From Rhododendron vialii (lineage: Eukaryota; Streptophyta; Magnoliopsida; Ericales; Ericaceae): DNA of 64,000 nt. A program made the translations under genes and the position numbers. Positions 1 through 11,164 of this stretch are shown piece by piece; position 1 is the stretch's first letter, and the number at the start of each line of letters is the position of its first letter. The stretch is taken from NCBI RefSeq assembly GCF_030253575.1, contig NC_080569.1, forward strand, positions 454,001 to 518,000, written 5' to 3'. The notes beneath the pieces were generated by a model. It did no database searches. It saw nothing but the letters and a program-made list of their open reading frames with translations, and was not told the DNA's origin.

Positions 1-595
1 GTTTGAACAGTTTACGCACACTTTAATTAGCTTTTTAAAAAAATCCCACCGTATATCAACAGAAAAATTATTATTGGATGGCCTTGAAGTATCGTTACGT
101 GTTATCCCAACACTCCTTAACCCCACACATTTTTTGTAAGGTCCATACCGTCAAGTGGTGTCCAAACATCGTTATACCACGAAAATTATTAAGTGATCCC
201 GGAACACCGCTACGTGATGATCCAACCCTCCACCACCATAGATCCACTTGGACCTCAAGACTAAATGTTTGGACTCCACATGAATATGTGGTCAAGATTA
301 CCAAAAATTCATTTAACACCACATATTCATTCGAGACCAATAGCTAAGCATATGAACCCCCATACAAGTGGTGTCGAGACTCGAGAGTGTTGAGCACTTG
401 CGGTTAAACAAGACCATCGAAGAATTACTTCAACTGGTGCGGGCGAGCCACGTACATTTAAAATCGGAACAAAAGTTCCATACATTCAGCGCTCCTTACC
501 ATACCTCACGTCAACACCCCTTTTCACCTAAGTTATTAAAAAACAAACAAAACCACCCTTTTCTCCTGTTCACAGCCCATTTGTATGTTTGTTCC
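1..595. other. AT-rich intergenic DNA, no gene recognised
   Basis: No open frame here resembles a known protein. Positions about 65-350 contain loosely repeated phrases of the kind 'cgctacgtgatgatccaac', suggesting a decayed repeat, but I could not define its ends. Confidence 0.4.
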
Positions 596-765
596 GGTGG
601 TAAGGAGGAATTTGCGCTTGCAACATGGCAGAGTTCGATTTCCCCTACAGGCAAACTATGATTTAAGTGGCGAGTTATGGCTGTGAGTTGCAGTACTAGT
701 CTCCCCCGAAGATTTAGTCGAGGGACACGTAAGCTAGCCCGGATATTTCAGTTATAAAAAAAAAA
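596..765 (+). mobile_element. tRNA-derived SINE (old copy)
   Basis: The head holds a tRNA-like A-box region (ggtggtaagg, 596-605) and a B-box-like stretch (gagttcgatttcccc, near 631). A body follows containing 'gatttagtcgaggg' and 'gtaagctagcccggata', ending in a run of ten A residues at 756-765. I recognise this head, body and A-tail layout from plant tRNA-derived SINEs. No clear target-site duplication remains, so the copy is probably old. The exact 5' end is uncertain. Confidence 0.55.
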
Positions 766-1011
766 TCACTACCGGAGAAAAAGTAAATGAGATCTTCACT
801 GCATACTCTCTCAAATATGAACACTGTAATGTAAAATTGAGCGGACAATCCCGGCAAAACACGCAATCAATTAATAGAATGATCTAAGTCCAAAACAGGC
901 TAATGCACAACAAGTTTACCCCATTTGGATTTGGATGGAAATACATATACAGTAGTAAAAAAGCCATATTACTACAACGTATGTTAAGGTACGCACGTAA
1001 CGTACGTAGTT

Positions 1012-3023
1012 CTAGCATCTTTTAACAGTACTGTAAGCTACCCCGTCATTCCCTGCCAAGATCAAGTACTTGTCCTTCCTAGTAAGCCCAGTGCATTCAA
1101 ACCCCAGAGCCTTCCCAATCTCACTCTGTACGTAATTAGCCACATCAATCCTCGATTTCTCACTATTTGCACCACTGACCTTATCGAGGAACTGAATGGT
1201 GTAACTAGGGAAAGGGTTCATGAGGAAGAAAATGGGGTCCAAACACTTGAACCCGCTCGCAGTTGTCCCGTAAAACAAGCTCACCTTCACGTCCATCGCC
1301 ACGGGGACTATATCGTCGCTCAATTCTGCAAACAACGGGCTGAACCGTAACAAAAATGGCTCCCTACAAGTGGTCCCTTCGGGGCAAACAATCATGTCCC
1401 CTTGGTTCAACAACCTCTCCATCATCTCAGCATCTCGATTCCTGTCCCTTGTTAATCGGACAGTCTTGATGGGCGCTATGATCTCCGATACTCTACTCAG
1501 GCTGTATGTCGCGGCCGTGACGGGCTTCTTTAGACCGAAAGAGAAGTACAGTGGGTCCAACAAGGTCCTGTGGTTGCATACATATAGAAGGCCTTTGGGT
1601 TTAGAAACAGAGTACTGTAAGAAATAGGGATTTTTAACCTGGAGCCGGAGGCCGGTGAAGGCTAAGATTGGAATGAGCATGTTGTAGGGCAATGTTAAGC
1701 CAATAATGGCCCTGAAGAGGGCTAGGGAAAATCCAAATGGGACCCACATGAACATGGCAAGAGTGGCCAGTGGGGTCGGTCTGAATGCCAATCTGCCATC
1801 ATGGAAGATAAGGGGCTTGGGGTATTTCTCTGTGGGAAGATGATGCCAGTTCCTCCTGTCCGCCCCACTCACCAAGTAAATCTCCTGTTACGACAACCAC
1901 CACAATAATAAGGGACTGTTAACTTTTCTCTATCGATTCATATGCATACATTCAAAAAAAATATATATGACAAGTTAAATGCTTGGTGGGCTCTGGCCCC
2001 GAATCGTTTTGTTTGTTCTCGTTATCATAAAAATGCATTTTTTTTCTTGTTTCCCCTTGACTTGGAGTGACAACTGCAATTTTAAATTGTTAAAAGTGTA
2101 ATAATTCGCCAAATTATTAGATAGGGACAAACTATTAAAAGAACATACAATCACATGACATTATTGAAATCTCTTAACACATGAATTTAGAAATATAATC
2201 GTGTCGTTGTCAAGAAATATGATTGCGTTTTGTTGTCAAAATACTAAGTAGTTCAAACAGAAAAAATACAAATATTTGGAGATCGACCAATTATAATGTC
2301 GTGGTGTGAGAGTAGTCTTACCTTGCAGAGAGAGAACAATTGATGATCAAGAGATATGTTGAAGCTACTAATTCCAATGATTTTAGATGCTGTCTTGTCG
2401 TCTTCAAGCACCTCATCTAGAACAATCTTCTTCTTCTTCTCTTCCATCAACCCCACAAAGTAGCCAGAGCACACCTTCAGTTCCCTGCCAACTACAAAGT
2501 CAATCTCCATGTAATCCCTCAAAAAACTATCAACCATTACCCGAGGCAAATCGGTGACCCCAACTTTCTTCCCACCTCTTCTTACCACCTCAAAGCTTTC
2601 CAAACCAACATCCTCCAAAAAGAACTTGGGTAAAACAGCTGTTCCCGCTCTAAAGCTCTGTTCTTTGATCCCAAGAAAGCAAACCATGACCATGATTTTC
2701 AAACCCATCTCATGGCCAACAACACAAATAAATGGGTACAAAATGAAGAGAATAAGTGCCCTTAAGATGCTTCCAGCTTCAAAGGCTACTAACAGGAAGT
2801 AAGGAAAAAGAGATTGGGATTTCAAGAGAGATCCTTCGACGCTGAAGATCAAAGTGTGGTCCAACAGGTCTTCTTGTCTATGAGCAAGAGAAGGGTACTT
2901 GTGAAATTTGGATTGGGTTGTGGTGCTGTAGCTTCTGTGTAAGGTTTTTGGGTTTTTGAAATATTTGAGGAGGAGACGGGCGAAGAAGACAACAAGAGCT
3001 TTGAAGAAAAACGCATTCGACAT
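1012..3023 (-). CDS. GPAT3: Glycerol-3-phosphate acyltransferase, GPAT2/GPAT3 type (two exons)
   Basis: This gene transfers an acyl group to glycerol 3-phosphate in glycerolipid synthesis, probably at the ER or another endomembrane (family knowledge). Exon 1 is 3023-2322 (234 codons) and exon 2 is 1884-1012 (290 codons plus stop), giving 524 aa; the family is about 500-530. The intron runs from GTAAGA to CAG in phase 0. Exon 2 opens EIYLVSG, matching the homologous segment of Arabidopsis GPAT2. The acyltransferase block has NHRTLLD (residues 338-344, H-x4-D) and CPEGTTCREP (401-410). The N-terminal HAD-like half reads FSVEGSLL where phosphatase-active GPATs have DxDGT, so phosphatase activity is not expected. 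Hydrophobic segments lie near residues 8-22 and 80-120. I chose the second Met (MSNAFFFKAL) because it matches the family start; an upstream in-frame Met lies at 3059. GPAT2 and GPAT3 are close sisters, so the number is tentative. Confidence 0.9.
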
Positions 3024-3106
3024 TTTCTTAACCCACTTCTTTGTAATGGCTATGCGCACAGCAGTTGTTGACTTCTTGTGGTGTGTCCTCAGAAGAATAT
3101 GAAGTA

Positions 3107-3118
3107 CTCTATTTATGT
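3107..3118 (-). promoter_or_regulatory. TATA-like box of the GPAT gene
   Basis: Read on the minus strand this is CATAAATAGAG, about 90 bp upstream of the chosen GPAT start codon, a normal plant spacing. It is placed by sequence match only. Confidence 0.4.
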
Positions 3119-6100
3119 CAGTCCAATTAGGGAAATGTCCATCGACTTGCGTCTTTATTACGAACGTGGCACCTTGTTGACTATGCCAACTCTGTATTTT
3201 TTGTATTTTATCAGAGCCAATCAGCCAACTCTGTATTTTATCAGGGCATTGTTTTTTTCCTTTTTTTTTTTAATTTCTTCCTTCCCTTATGATCAAGTCA
3301 TGGGGTGTGTTGTGTGGACGCTTTCCATAAGCGTGTACGGTGGGACCCGATAGAAGGTAGAGTGAAATAAATGATCGAGTATCCACGTAGAAAAGTCAGA
3401 TAAGCATAAGAAATCTCTTTGGATTTCCACTCCTCTTTCTCTTATACTGAGCAGAGCTCAAATGTGGAAAGCCAGCGCATTTCAAGTTCAGAGTTGAGGG
3501 CTTTCAGTCGACAGCTCAAATATGTCAACGAAATAAAAGAATAACATATAAAACCAGGTGCCCTGCAAATTGGAGTAAAATGCAAGTTCCCTCTTGTTTT
3601 TTAGTACTCCAGTAGTTTCTCTATTACACTAGCTACTAGTTTTTAGTATTTTACTTCAACCAAGTTTGGACTATATTAATTCGATGAACTTTTTTTTTGG
3701 TTTTTCATTAAAATGATTAGGATTAACTATTCTTCTCGACGAGAGTGTTCAAAAAATTATAAAAATATGAACCAAAGTTCAGCAAATTTAGGGATAAAAA
3801 AAAACATAAAAATTCTTTTTTTTTTCCAGTCAACTTTTTTAGCTTTTGTTCATAACATTTTACTCTTTCAATTTATGTTGATAAGACAAATGATTAGTCT
3901 GAAAATTTTAACTCAAATCTAATCAATATTAGTAAAAAACAACTAACAAACAGAAATTTACCATAATTTAAGCTAGTCTATGTGGCTACAAGCTTATTTG
4001 GTTTTACCCCTTGACTTTCAAGGGGAAGGTCTGGGATTCGAGTCTATAGAGAGATATCGATCTCCCTTTAGTTGTTAACTCACTAATTTTCTGTTAACCT
4101 CACTGATGCATACAATATTGAAAAGCAATATTTATTTTTTGCTAGAGAAAAAGAAAGTGAAAGGCCAATTTTAAAGTTCTACAGGCTACAACTTGAGCCC
4201 ATGCAACCGACACACGCGTATAGCCCCAAACTGTTACCAGCTATTGCCCCATGAGACGGCTGCACATGGTCGTGTTGTTTAGGAAGGATCCAACATGTAA
4301 CGCGCTATATAGTAACTCAGTTTTTTTTTTTTTCCAAATCGTAGGAGTTGTATTGTATCAAATAACAGCCAAATACATCAAAGTTGGATATCGTTCCAAG
4401 ATGAGTAAATTAATAACCAAACAAGAGGCCTAACTATCCAAAATCACCCACTAGAGCCTCGCAACCAGGCTTTGCCAGCTAATCTGTTATAACTGACCTC
4501 CAAACAGAGAGAGTAACACAAACCCTCAACTACAACAAAGACAAGCAAAAGAACACCAGAAACCCCACACAGGCAAGGGAAAACTTTCATTAAAGGGAGA
4601 GAACCAAATCAACAAAACCCAAAATAAACGAAACCAAAAAGAGACACAAAAATAAATAAATAAAAACCTGGCCCAGGATGCTGTTGCCAGAAGCCGTCGC
4701 ACCGGATCCGTCAGCTTATTCGCCAGATGAGCAAAGCCAAGCCATCTCATCTTCAAATATTCACCAGATCGGCCCAAGCAAGGCCGGACAAGTAGACGAG
4801 GAAGGAGGCGAATGGTGGGGGGAGGGGGAGGATGGAGGCGGAGGGGAAGGGGAGGCAGAAGTGGAGCACGATAAGCCTAGGAGGTGAAAAAGAGGGAGGC
4901 CGGAGGAAGGGGCCGGGGAGGTGGAGGTGAGGAGTGCCGGCCAACATTGTTAAGCATTTAAGTAGACTATCAATTTGCAAACCAACAAATATAAATCAAG
5001 CAACATTACAGGGCGATGGTTGAGGCATAAAACAAAGATAAGTCTTTAATTATTTTCAAGTTATTTACAAGTGTAAATGGTATAATTACTGATTCTGTGA
5101 AATAATCACGGATGCAATCTTTAAAAGAAAGGTCGACAGAGATAGTGTAACGACTCGAGTCGTCAAGCACCGCAGCCCAAAACATAATTAAATTGATTGC
5201 TACACCCCGCGCCATTGGCCAACTCAATAAACAACAAATAACTAACGGAACACCAACACCCACTTCCTAAAGAAACTACATTATCTCTCGATACACCTTC
5301 CACGTACCCTTCTCTCTACAACCTTCCCCACTCTCGACCTCTCCTCCACAAACAGAAGCATTTTCCCCGTCTGCACCAAGAAGCATTTTCCCCGTCTGCA
5401 CCAAGAAGAGAGATATATATCAGCCTTTCCACCAAAAGTTTACAGCACAACTATCATTGTCTTTCCAAGCCTTCCACGTGCCCCTCCCATGCACAAGTAT
5501 ATCATCTCTTGTTATATATTTCAAATATTCCAAAGCTATTTTAACTTTCTCTACCCACTAGTTTTCTGTCTTTTGTTTCTTTTGTATGTTAACCAAAATC
5601 ACAAATGCATCCATTTTGCACACTACCATTAATTGATGCACACACACTCTAGTATCACGTGCATACCGCTCACAAAATAAACACGTATATCTTCCATGCA
5701 ATCCCTATATTGACTCAAATCCCCACAAATCTTTCAATTATATTAATCCCCATTATATTTTGTATTTGGTGTTAATTAGATATTTAAATGCTTAAGAATG
5801 CGTTTGTTTGGGGTCTCAAAACTCAATTTTCTCTCTCTGCTCATGGTCTCCCATAAGTTTTTTCTTCAATTATTAATCTTATTTGTCTTTCTATTTCTCT
5901 CCACTGATTATCCAAAAAATCTCCCTCAAAATCTAAACCAAACAAATTAACTATTAGATTTTCTAATCTTGAAATTTCAAAATCTTGTTCATAATCCAGC
6001 CCCCGTGTCTATGAAATCCTGGCTCCTTCCCTATGGATGTTTAAATTACGTACGTTGTGCTTAGTTTTAGAAATTTATGTGTAAATTAAGTATATGCGCA

Positions 6101-6721
6101 CTAATAAGCTTTTTAATTTTGACTAGTAATAATTGAAGTCCAATGAAGTTAATTAGTATTATCTTGTTGCTGTTGATTATAAAAATAAGCTCCCATGACC
6201 ATATATATATACATACTTAATGGTGCATGTGATCAGCTGCCACTCATGACTGTAATCCTCGATCCTAGCTAGCAACTAAAACTTTTATGGTTATTTTTTG
6301 CACTCTATAAGGTGTGACATGCACATGCATGTAGTGGACTCATAACGGATTTTATGTGAGTGATCGGAGTACTTAATTACTACTATTTTAAAGAAATTTT
6401 GTGAAGTGGAATATTAATATATACATGGTGCATGTCCATAGGCCAATCTAAACCCACAGATCGACGTACCAACCATAAACAGAAAACCAGTTAAAGGGAA
6501 TTAAATATAATAAAATAAAGAAAAGTGAATTTTACGATTAACGATCTTGCATTTTAATTTAGTCGTCTCATGAGAATTATATTTACTTTTAACATGCATG
6601 CATGAGCATGATGCATCGCTTGCGTGCAACCACCAGTATGGTCTCGCATCGCATGTCTTCCCTCAAAGTCAAAAATCCATTGTCGGCTGGCTCAACAGTT
6701 TGACCGCCCAAGTCTCTATAA
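3119..6721. other. Intergenic region, no gene; one G-rich block
   Basis: No convincing coding region. Around 3,975-4,130 a B-box-like phrase (ggattcgagtc) hints at a decayed SINE. Positions 4,796-4,935 are strikingly purine-rich, with G runs of 4 to 6 near 4,815-4,855. The stretch 5,806-6,040 is a dispersed repeat with a second direct copy at 13,517-13,755. The rest is AT-rich sequence with no structure I can name. Confidence 0.45.
5806..6040 (+). repeat. Dispersed repeat, copy 1 of 2
   Basis: Shares roughly 235 bp with 13,517-13,755 in the same orientation. Shared phrases include 'gggtctcaaaac', 'aagttttttcttcaattatt' and 'ttatccaaaaaa'. A pyrimidine-rich stretch of similar style occurs at about 50,540-50,760. 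It is probably a MITE-like or other non-coding repeat; no terminal repeat was resolved. Confidence 0.6.
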
Positions 6722-7130
6722 AATTGTATCCGGATGAGGTGGAAATCATGGCTTTTCCGCCTCCCATTGTGAGTCCCATTGTACATTTATTGCGGTAATC
6801 TGAGTCATTCATCTTATAGAGTTCGCAAAATTCATGTAAAAAATCAGATTTATCGAACAGTCATAGGTATATTAAAAATTAAATTCTGGTTTTCAAAACG
6901 GATGGTCATGCACATTTTAAATTAAAAACTATTGCAAGAATCCAGGCCGCCCATTTTATAAATCAAAATTCAATTTTTGATATACCTATCAATATCCGAT
7001 AAAGTTGATTTTTTGCGTGGACGCACGATTTTGCGAGCTCTACAAGATAAACGATTCAGATTACCCCAATAAACACACTACAAGGCCCACAAATGGCGGT
7101 GGGGAAACCCTGGCTCATCCGGACATAATT
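6722..7130. mobile_element. Fold-back (long inverted repeat) element, old
   Basis: The two halves are imperfect reverse complements over almost the full length. The left arm begins aattgtatccggatgag and the right arm ends ctcatccggacataatt. Inside, 'cggtaatctgagtcattcatctt' on the left pairs with the complement of 'aagataaacgattcagattacc' on the right. Many mismatches mark it as older than the hairpins at 15.0 and 16.3 kb. It encodes no protein. Non-autonomous MITE/fold-back class. Confidence 0.75.
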
Positions 7131-7286
7131 CATTCTCGAAACAATAAGGTTTGACCCATGCACCGTTAGTTGCTTATGTACGTACATGCCAACGTGTCTG
7201 TGATTGAACACTCACTTGGAGAAGAAGCAACAATAGTGAAGAAATAAATGATGGCCGGTTACATGGTTATTAGGCTCACCCATCTT

Positions 7287-7655
7287 AAGCTATGACTTCT
7301 AGCTGTGTAAGAAAAGTAGTACCGACCGCGCGCCCTTCTTTGTTAGGCTCACCTATCTTAACTATGATTATTACTCTATGAGAAAAATTTTATTATGGCT
7401 GTTTCGGTAAATAGTTATTTACGGAGATGAATCGTGTGCATCCATTTTGGCTTTGGACGGTCCGAATTTAAATTAAAAAAATTATGAAAAACGAACAGTC
7501 AAGATCGCATGACTCTGTGAATAATGAAATCACGAAGCCTGAATAAGTCAAATCTCTTACTCTATATTTTTTTTGCCAATCATTAAAATAAAAATAAAAA
7601 ATGGCGGCCGGTATTACTTTTCTTACACAGAAGTCTGTAGTTGGAGTCCTTAATT
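7287..7655. mobile_element. Probable short TIR/MITE remnant
   Basis: A 30-40 bp arm near 7,290-7,330 (containing ctgtgtaagaaaagtagtac) recurs inverted near 7,608-7,645 (ggtattacttttcttacacag). The interior has no coding potential. Family unknown; ends approximate. Confidence 0.5.
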
Positions 7656-8940
7656 AAGAGTAAAACTTTGTTTGGGCCTGCCTCCCTCCCGTAAGTGAAA
7701 ACTTATGCAATTAGAGGGATCCGTTCTGAGTTATAAGCAAAAAATACGTAACAATGAGGCGGATGATCCGTTCAGATTTCAATTTTCAAATTGCCAAGGA
7801 TTCAATGGGATGCAAATTATATATGGTGGTGCAGGAAAGGAAGCACCACACCACACATGACAGGATGACACTACTCACGCCAGCATAACCCATGCAATAC
7901 AGCTAGCAAAAATGAAAAAGGCAAAGGTAGAATAGTAGGTCGGTCCTATAGGAAGGACCATGGACAGTAAAAGTAAATTATGCCGATGGAATGTTGTATC
8001 AACCACCCACAATTAGGAAACACTACGTATGTACTCTCCCCCCCAACTACTATACCAATTAAGGTTTCTATCTCTATTAATATATGTAAATTAAACCTAA
8101 TTTATGGGATCATTGAAGAGGTACTCTTAGGTACGTACTGATGGGCTAATGGATCGACCAAAGGTTGAGCCACCTCCACCGTAATAGAAATGCAAATTGA
8201 CCAGCCAACCAATTTGGCTCTATGCGTAGATCGAATTAGCCAACGCTTGTTCAAATTATAGCTAGACAAGATGGTCTTAGGTGATAGGCTAAAGATTGAG
8301 CCACCTCCACCATAATAGAAATGCAAATTACCCAACCAACCAATTAACTTCTCTAGCTAGCACCCAACGTAACGCTCGTTCAAATTAGCTAGACAAAGAG
8401 ATATATAACTGGGCTAGACATTGGATATATCATATAGACAATTAATCTATTCTAATATGGAAACTGAGGCAATAGCCCAATGTGATGTCAAGCCGTGTTA
8501 TAGAAATAATTTTTCGGGATTGCCAAAAAGAAAATAAGTTTTTGTGATTACTTTTGATTTGGTGGGAAATACTACTAGTTGTTATGAAAAAAATCAGGGT
8601 CAAAGGTATATATATGGGTGGGGGGGCCGGGCCACCCCTACCTTACTAGAACTATCCTATACATTATATAAAATACAATGGCACCATGTGAATTCCAGGT
8701 TCCAAGTTTCTAATTAAACAAAATAGTAATCAGTAATTAAGAATGGGAAGAAAAAAATGTCATATCAATGGCACAAAATGCAGGTCGGGGTGGGAAAATA
8801 TAGGCTTCTCTTGCGTTACGGGGTATGCATACTGCGGGATTAAATGGATCAGTAGTGATCATCCTCAAATTCTACAAATACAAGTAATTAATAGCTAGAG
8901 GTACTAAATTAATCAACCCTAGCTACTTTTAGATTTTGCA
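7656..8940. other. Intergenic region with a local tandem duplication
   Basis: No gene seen. Positions 8,145-8,275 and 8,276-8,400 are two diverged copies of a unit of about 120-130 bp; both contain 'gccacctccacc', 'atagaaatgcaaatt' and 'gttcaaatta'. The rest is AT-rich and unremarkable. Confidence 0.5.
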
Positions 8941-9784
8941 TACTACAATATTGTTAAAAGATAACGCTTGAAAAAGTAAAAAGATGTCAATTTTTGAAAA
9001 AACCGTAATTTAAAATATTGCAATAGGTAAATAATGTCAGTCATCCAAAAAACTGTGATATACTGTAATATATTTATGATGTCACTTTTTAAAAAACTAA
9101 CATAACTATTATTTCTTTTTAATGTCAGTTTATCCTAAAGTGTGATATAATATATTTATGATGTCACTTTCTAAAAAACTGACATAATTATTCTTTTATT
9201 TTAATGTCAGTTTCTTATAAGTGATATTGAAAAACAAAAATTTATTTTTTGGAGGAGACGGCGCCGTATGCGCAGTGTGCGGTACCTCAACCTAATTAAT
9301 CCCGCCCAAATTAATAACTCAATCTAATTAATCCCGCCCAAAATAAACCCGGATGAAACCTCTTCGCATCCACTCTCTCTCTCTCTCTCTCGACAATCTG
9401 GTACTAGCTTGCTCGCACTCTCAGCCTCCTTATCAGAACAGATCATGTTACTTCCACAAGGCAAGGCCGATATCTTTCGTAGTAGTCAAGGAGGCATTTG
9501 ACATCGTGTGGTGGTGGTGGAAGCTGTGATATTTGCCGTTGATTGATCTTGGTCACCAGCCACTGGCTCCGCCATTGCTTTGGTCACCGATTGACTCGAA
9601 ATCAAACAGGTATACAGACCCCGCCTTTGTTTAGACAGTTAACACAACTTTTTGTCTAATTTTTTCATTGTTGAATTTATGGGTGCTATTTACATGGTTT
9701 AAAATTTGTTTTAGTGTTGATTGAGTTGCTCGCATTATAGGTGTTTGATAATATGCTCATGTCAATCTATGTCTCTCTTTTTTT

Positions 9785-9900
9785 TCGCGCGGTAACTAGT
9801 AAAATTAGGATGGGGCTAGGATTTGAACCCGAGTTCCCCAAATCCTTTGTACATATATAGCCAAACCACGTCAAGCCACGAGTCATTTTGTAGTTCTTCC
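9785..9900 (-). mobile_element. Possible tRNA-derived SINE fragment
   Basis: On the minus strand an A-box-like TGGCTTGACGTGG is followed by a B-box GGTTCAAATCC, the spacing of a Pol III promoter. It lies inside the CACTA-like element. Tail and ends were not resolved. Confidence 0.35.
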
Positions 9901-10514
9901 AATCGAACGAAACGGAACATAAGTTATCGATTCGATTGCTTTATTTAATTAATGTGTTCCTGTTTTGTTAATCTGAATTCGTTTGTTAAAGAAACAAGGC
10001 AGTGAATGTTAGGGCTATTATTCAAGTTTTGATTTCGGATGAGTTGAAGCTATTAGCACAGTTACAAGCACATAGCCTTGTTGGCGTCGTATCCGTTCCG
10101 TCAGTTAGTTTTTTAGAACTCGATGGATCTACCCTCAAATATGAAATGAAGAGATTTGTTGAGATGAATGATTCTTAAGTGGTTGCTTTATGGATTATGT
10201 GCCCAATAAGATAGGATATTGAGAAGGTTGTAGTTCATGAAAAGTTAGAAGGATTTAGAAATGTGGTGGAACTTAATGAATAGTAATACTGTAATACTAG
10301 ATGTTCATAACTGTAGAACAAGCCAAGCTTAATATAGATGAGTTCTCCTATGCTGAAATTCGCTGTGTTCAATTCACTGAGTTGGAGAGTTGGTCTGGAG
10401 CTCACTATTAACTCACTTAACTGAACGTTAACGAACATTTACCTAGCCAAGCCTTGTCTTGAATCTATGCTCTTTACAATCATATAGGTGATAGCTATTG
10501 TTTGCCTATAACAG

Positions 10515-11164
10515 GAGATATCAGACAGCTTTAGCAATATGGAGTTTTTGTATGTTAATCAAGGGGTTATAGCCTCAGAAACCACCGATGGTTCAACCTC
10601 TTTTCGCAAGTCTACTCAGTGGCAGGAGGAGCAATGGTGGCTGCCTGTGCCTCGGTCTCGCCCGACGATCTCCTTGAAGATACACGAAAGCAGTTGAATC
10701 ACAATCGCGAATGTGCAACTCAAATACTAAAAGCTGCCATGTCCATCAACAACATAGCTTTAGCTGAAATGGAAGTTCCTGAATCATACTTGGAAGCTCT
10801 TCCAAAGGTTTGTAATTCCAACCTAACACTAGTATCAAGGAATGTCGCCAAAGAAGCCCTAATTTCCTTTCATATGCTAAGTTAGCAATAAAGAACAACA
10901 CATTTTTTTCCCACTCAGTTCAAGTGTTTTTTGAAGCCATGTACTTATCATTGTTTGGCACCTAAACTTGTTTAGGTTTTACTATTCGAAGTATCACTAG
11001 GCAATTGAGATCTAACATTGGCTTTTTTGTTTCCCTCCTGATTATTATCTCAGAATGGGAGAGCCTGTTTAGGAGATGTTATTTACCGGTACATCACTTC
11101 AAACCATGTTTTACCATTCAGTGTGTGTGTTCCACTGATTGGTGCCGACACCTCTCTCCACTAG
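10515..11164 (+). pseudogene. Captured fragment of a RopGEF (PRONE-domain) gene
   Basis: RopGEFs activate plant ROP GTPases through the PRONE domain. Exon-like segment 10515-10807 reads [18 protein letters not shown], then [12 protein letters not shown]. After one frameshift it reads ARKQ-like [17 protein letters not shown] and AAMSINNIALAEMEVPESYL, ending ALPK. A GT...AG intron (10808-11053) follows, then NGRACLGDVIYRYITSN from 11054. These match consecutive PRONE stretches in family order, and the intact intron argues for DNA-level capture rather than retroposition. The frame is lost again near 11,090, where residues only faintly resemble the next PRONE stretch. The fragment sits inside the CACTA-like element. 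No full RopGEF gene lies in the window, so the donor is elsewhere. It is not expected to make a working GEF. Confidence 0.8.
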
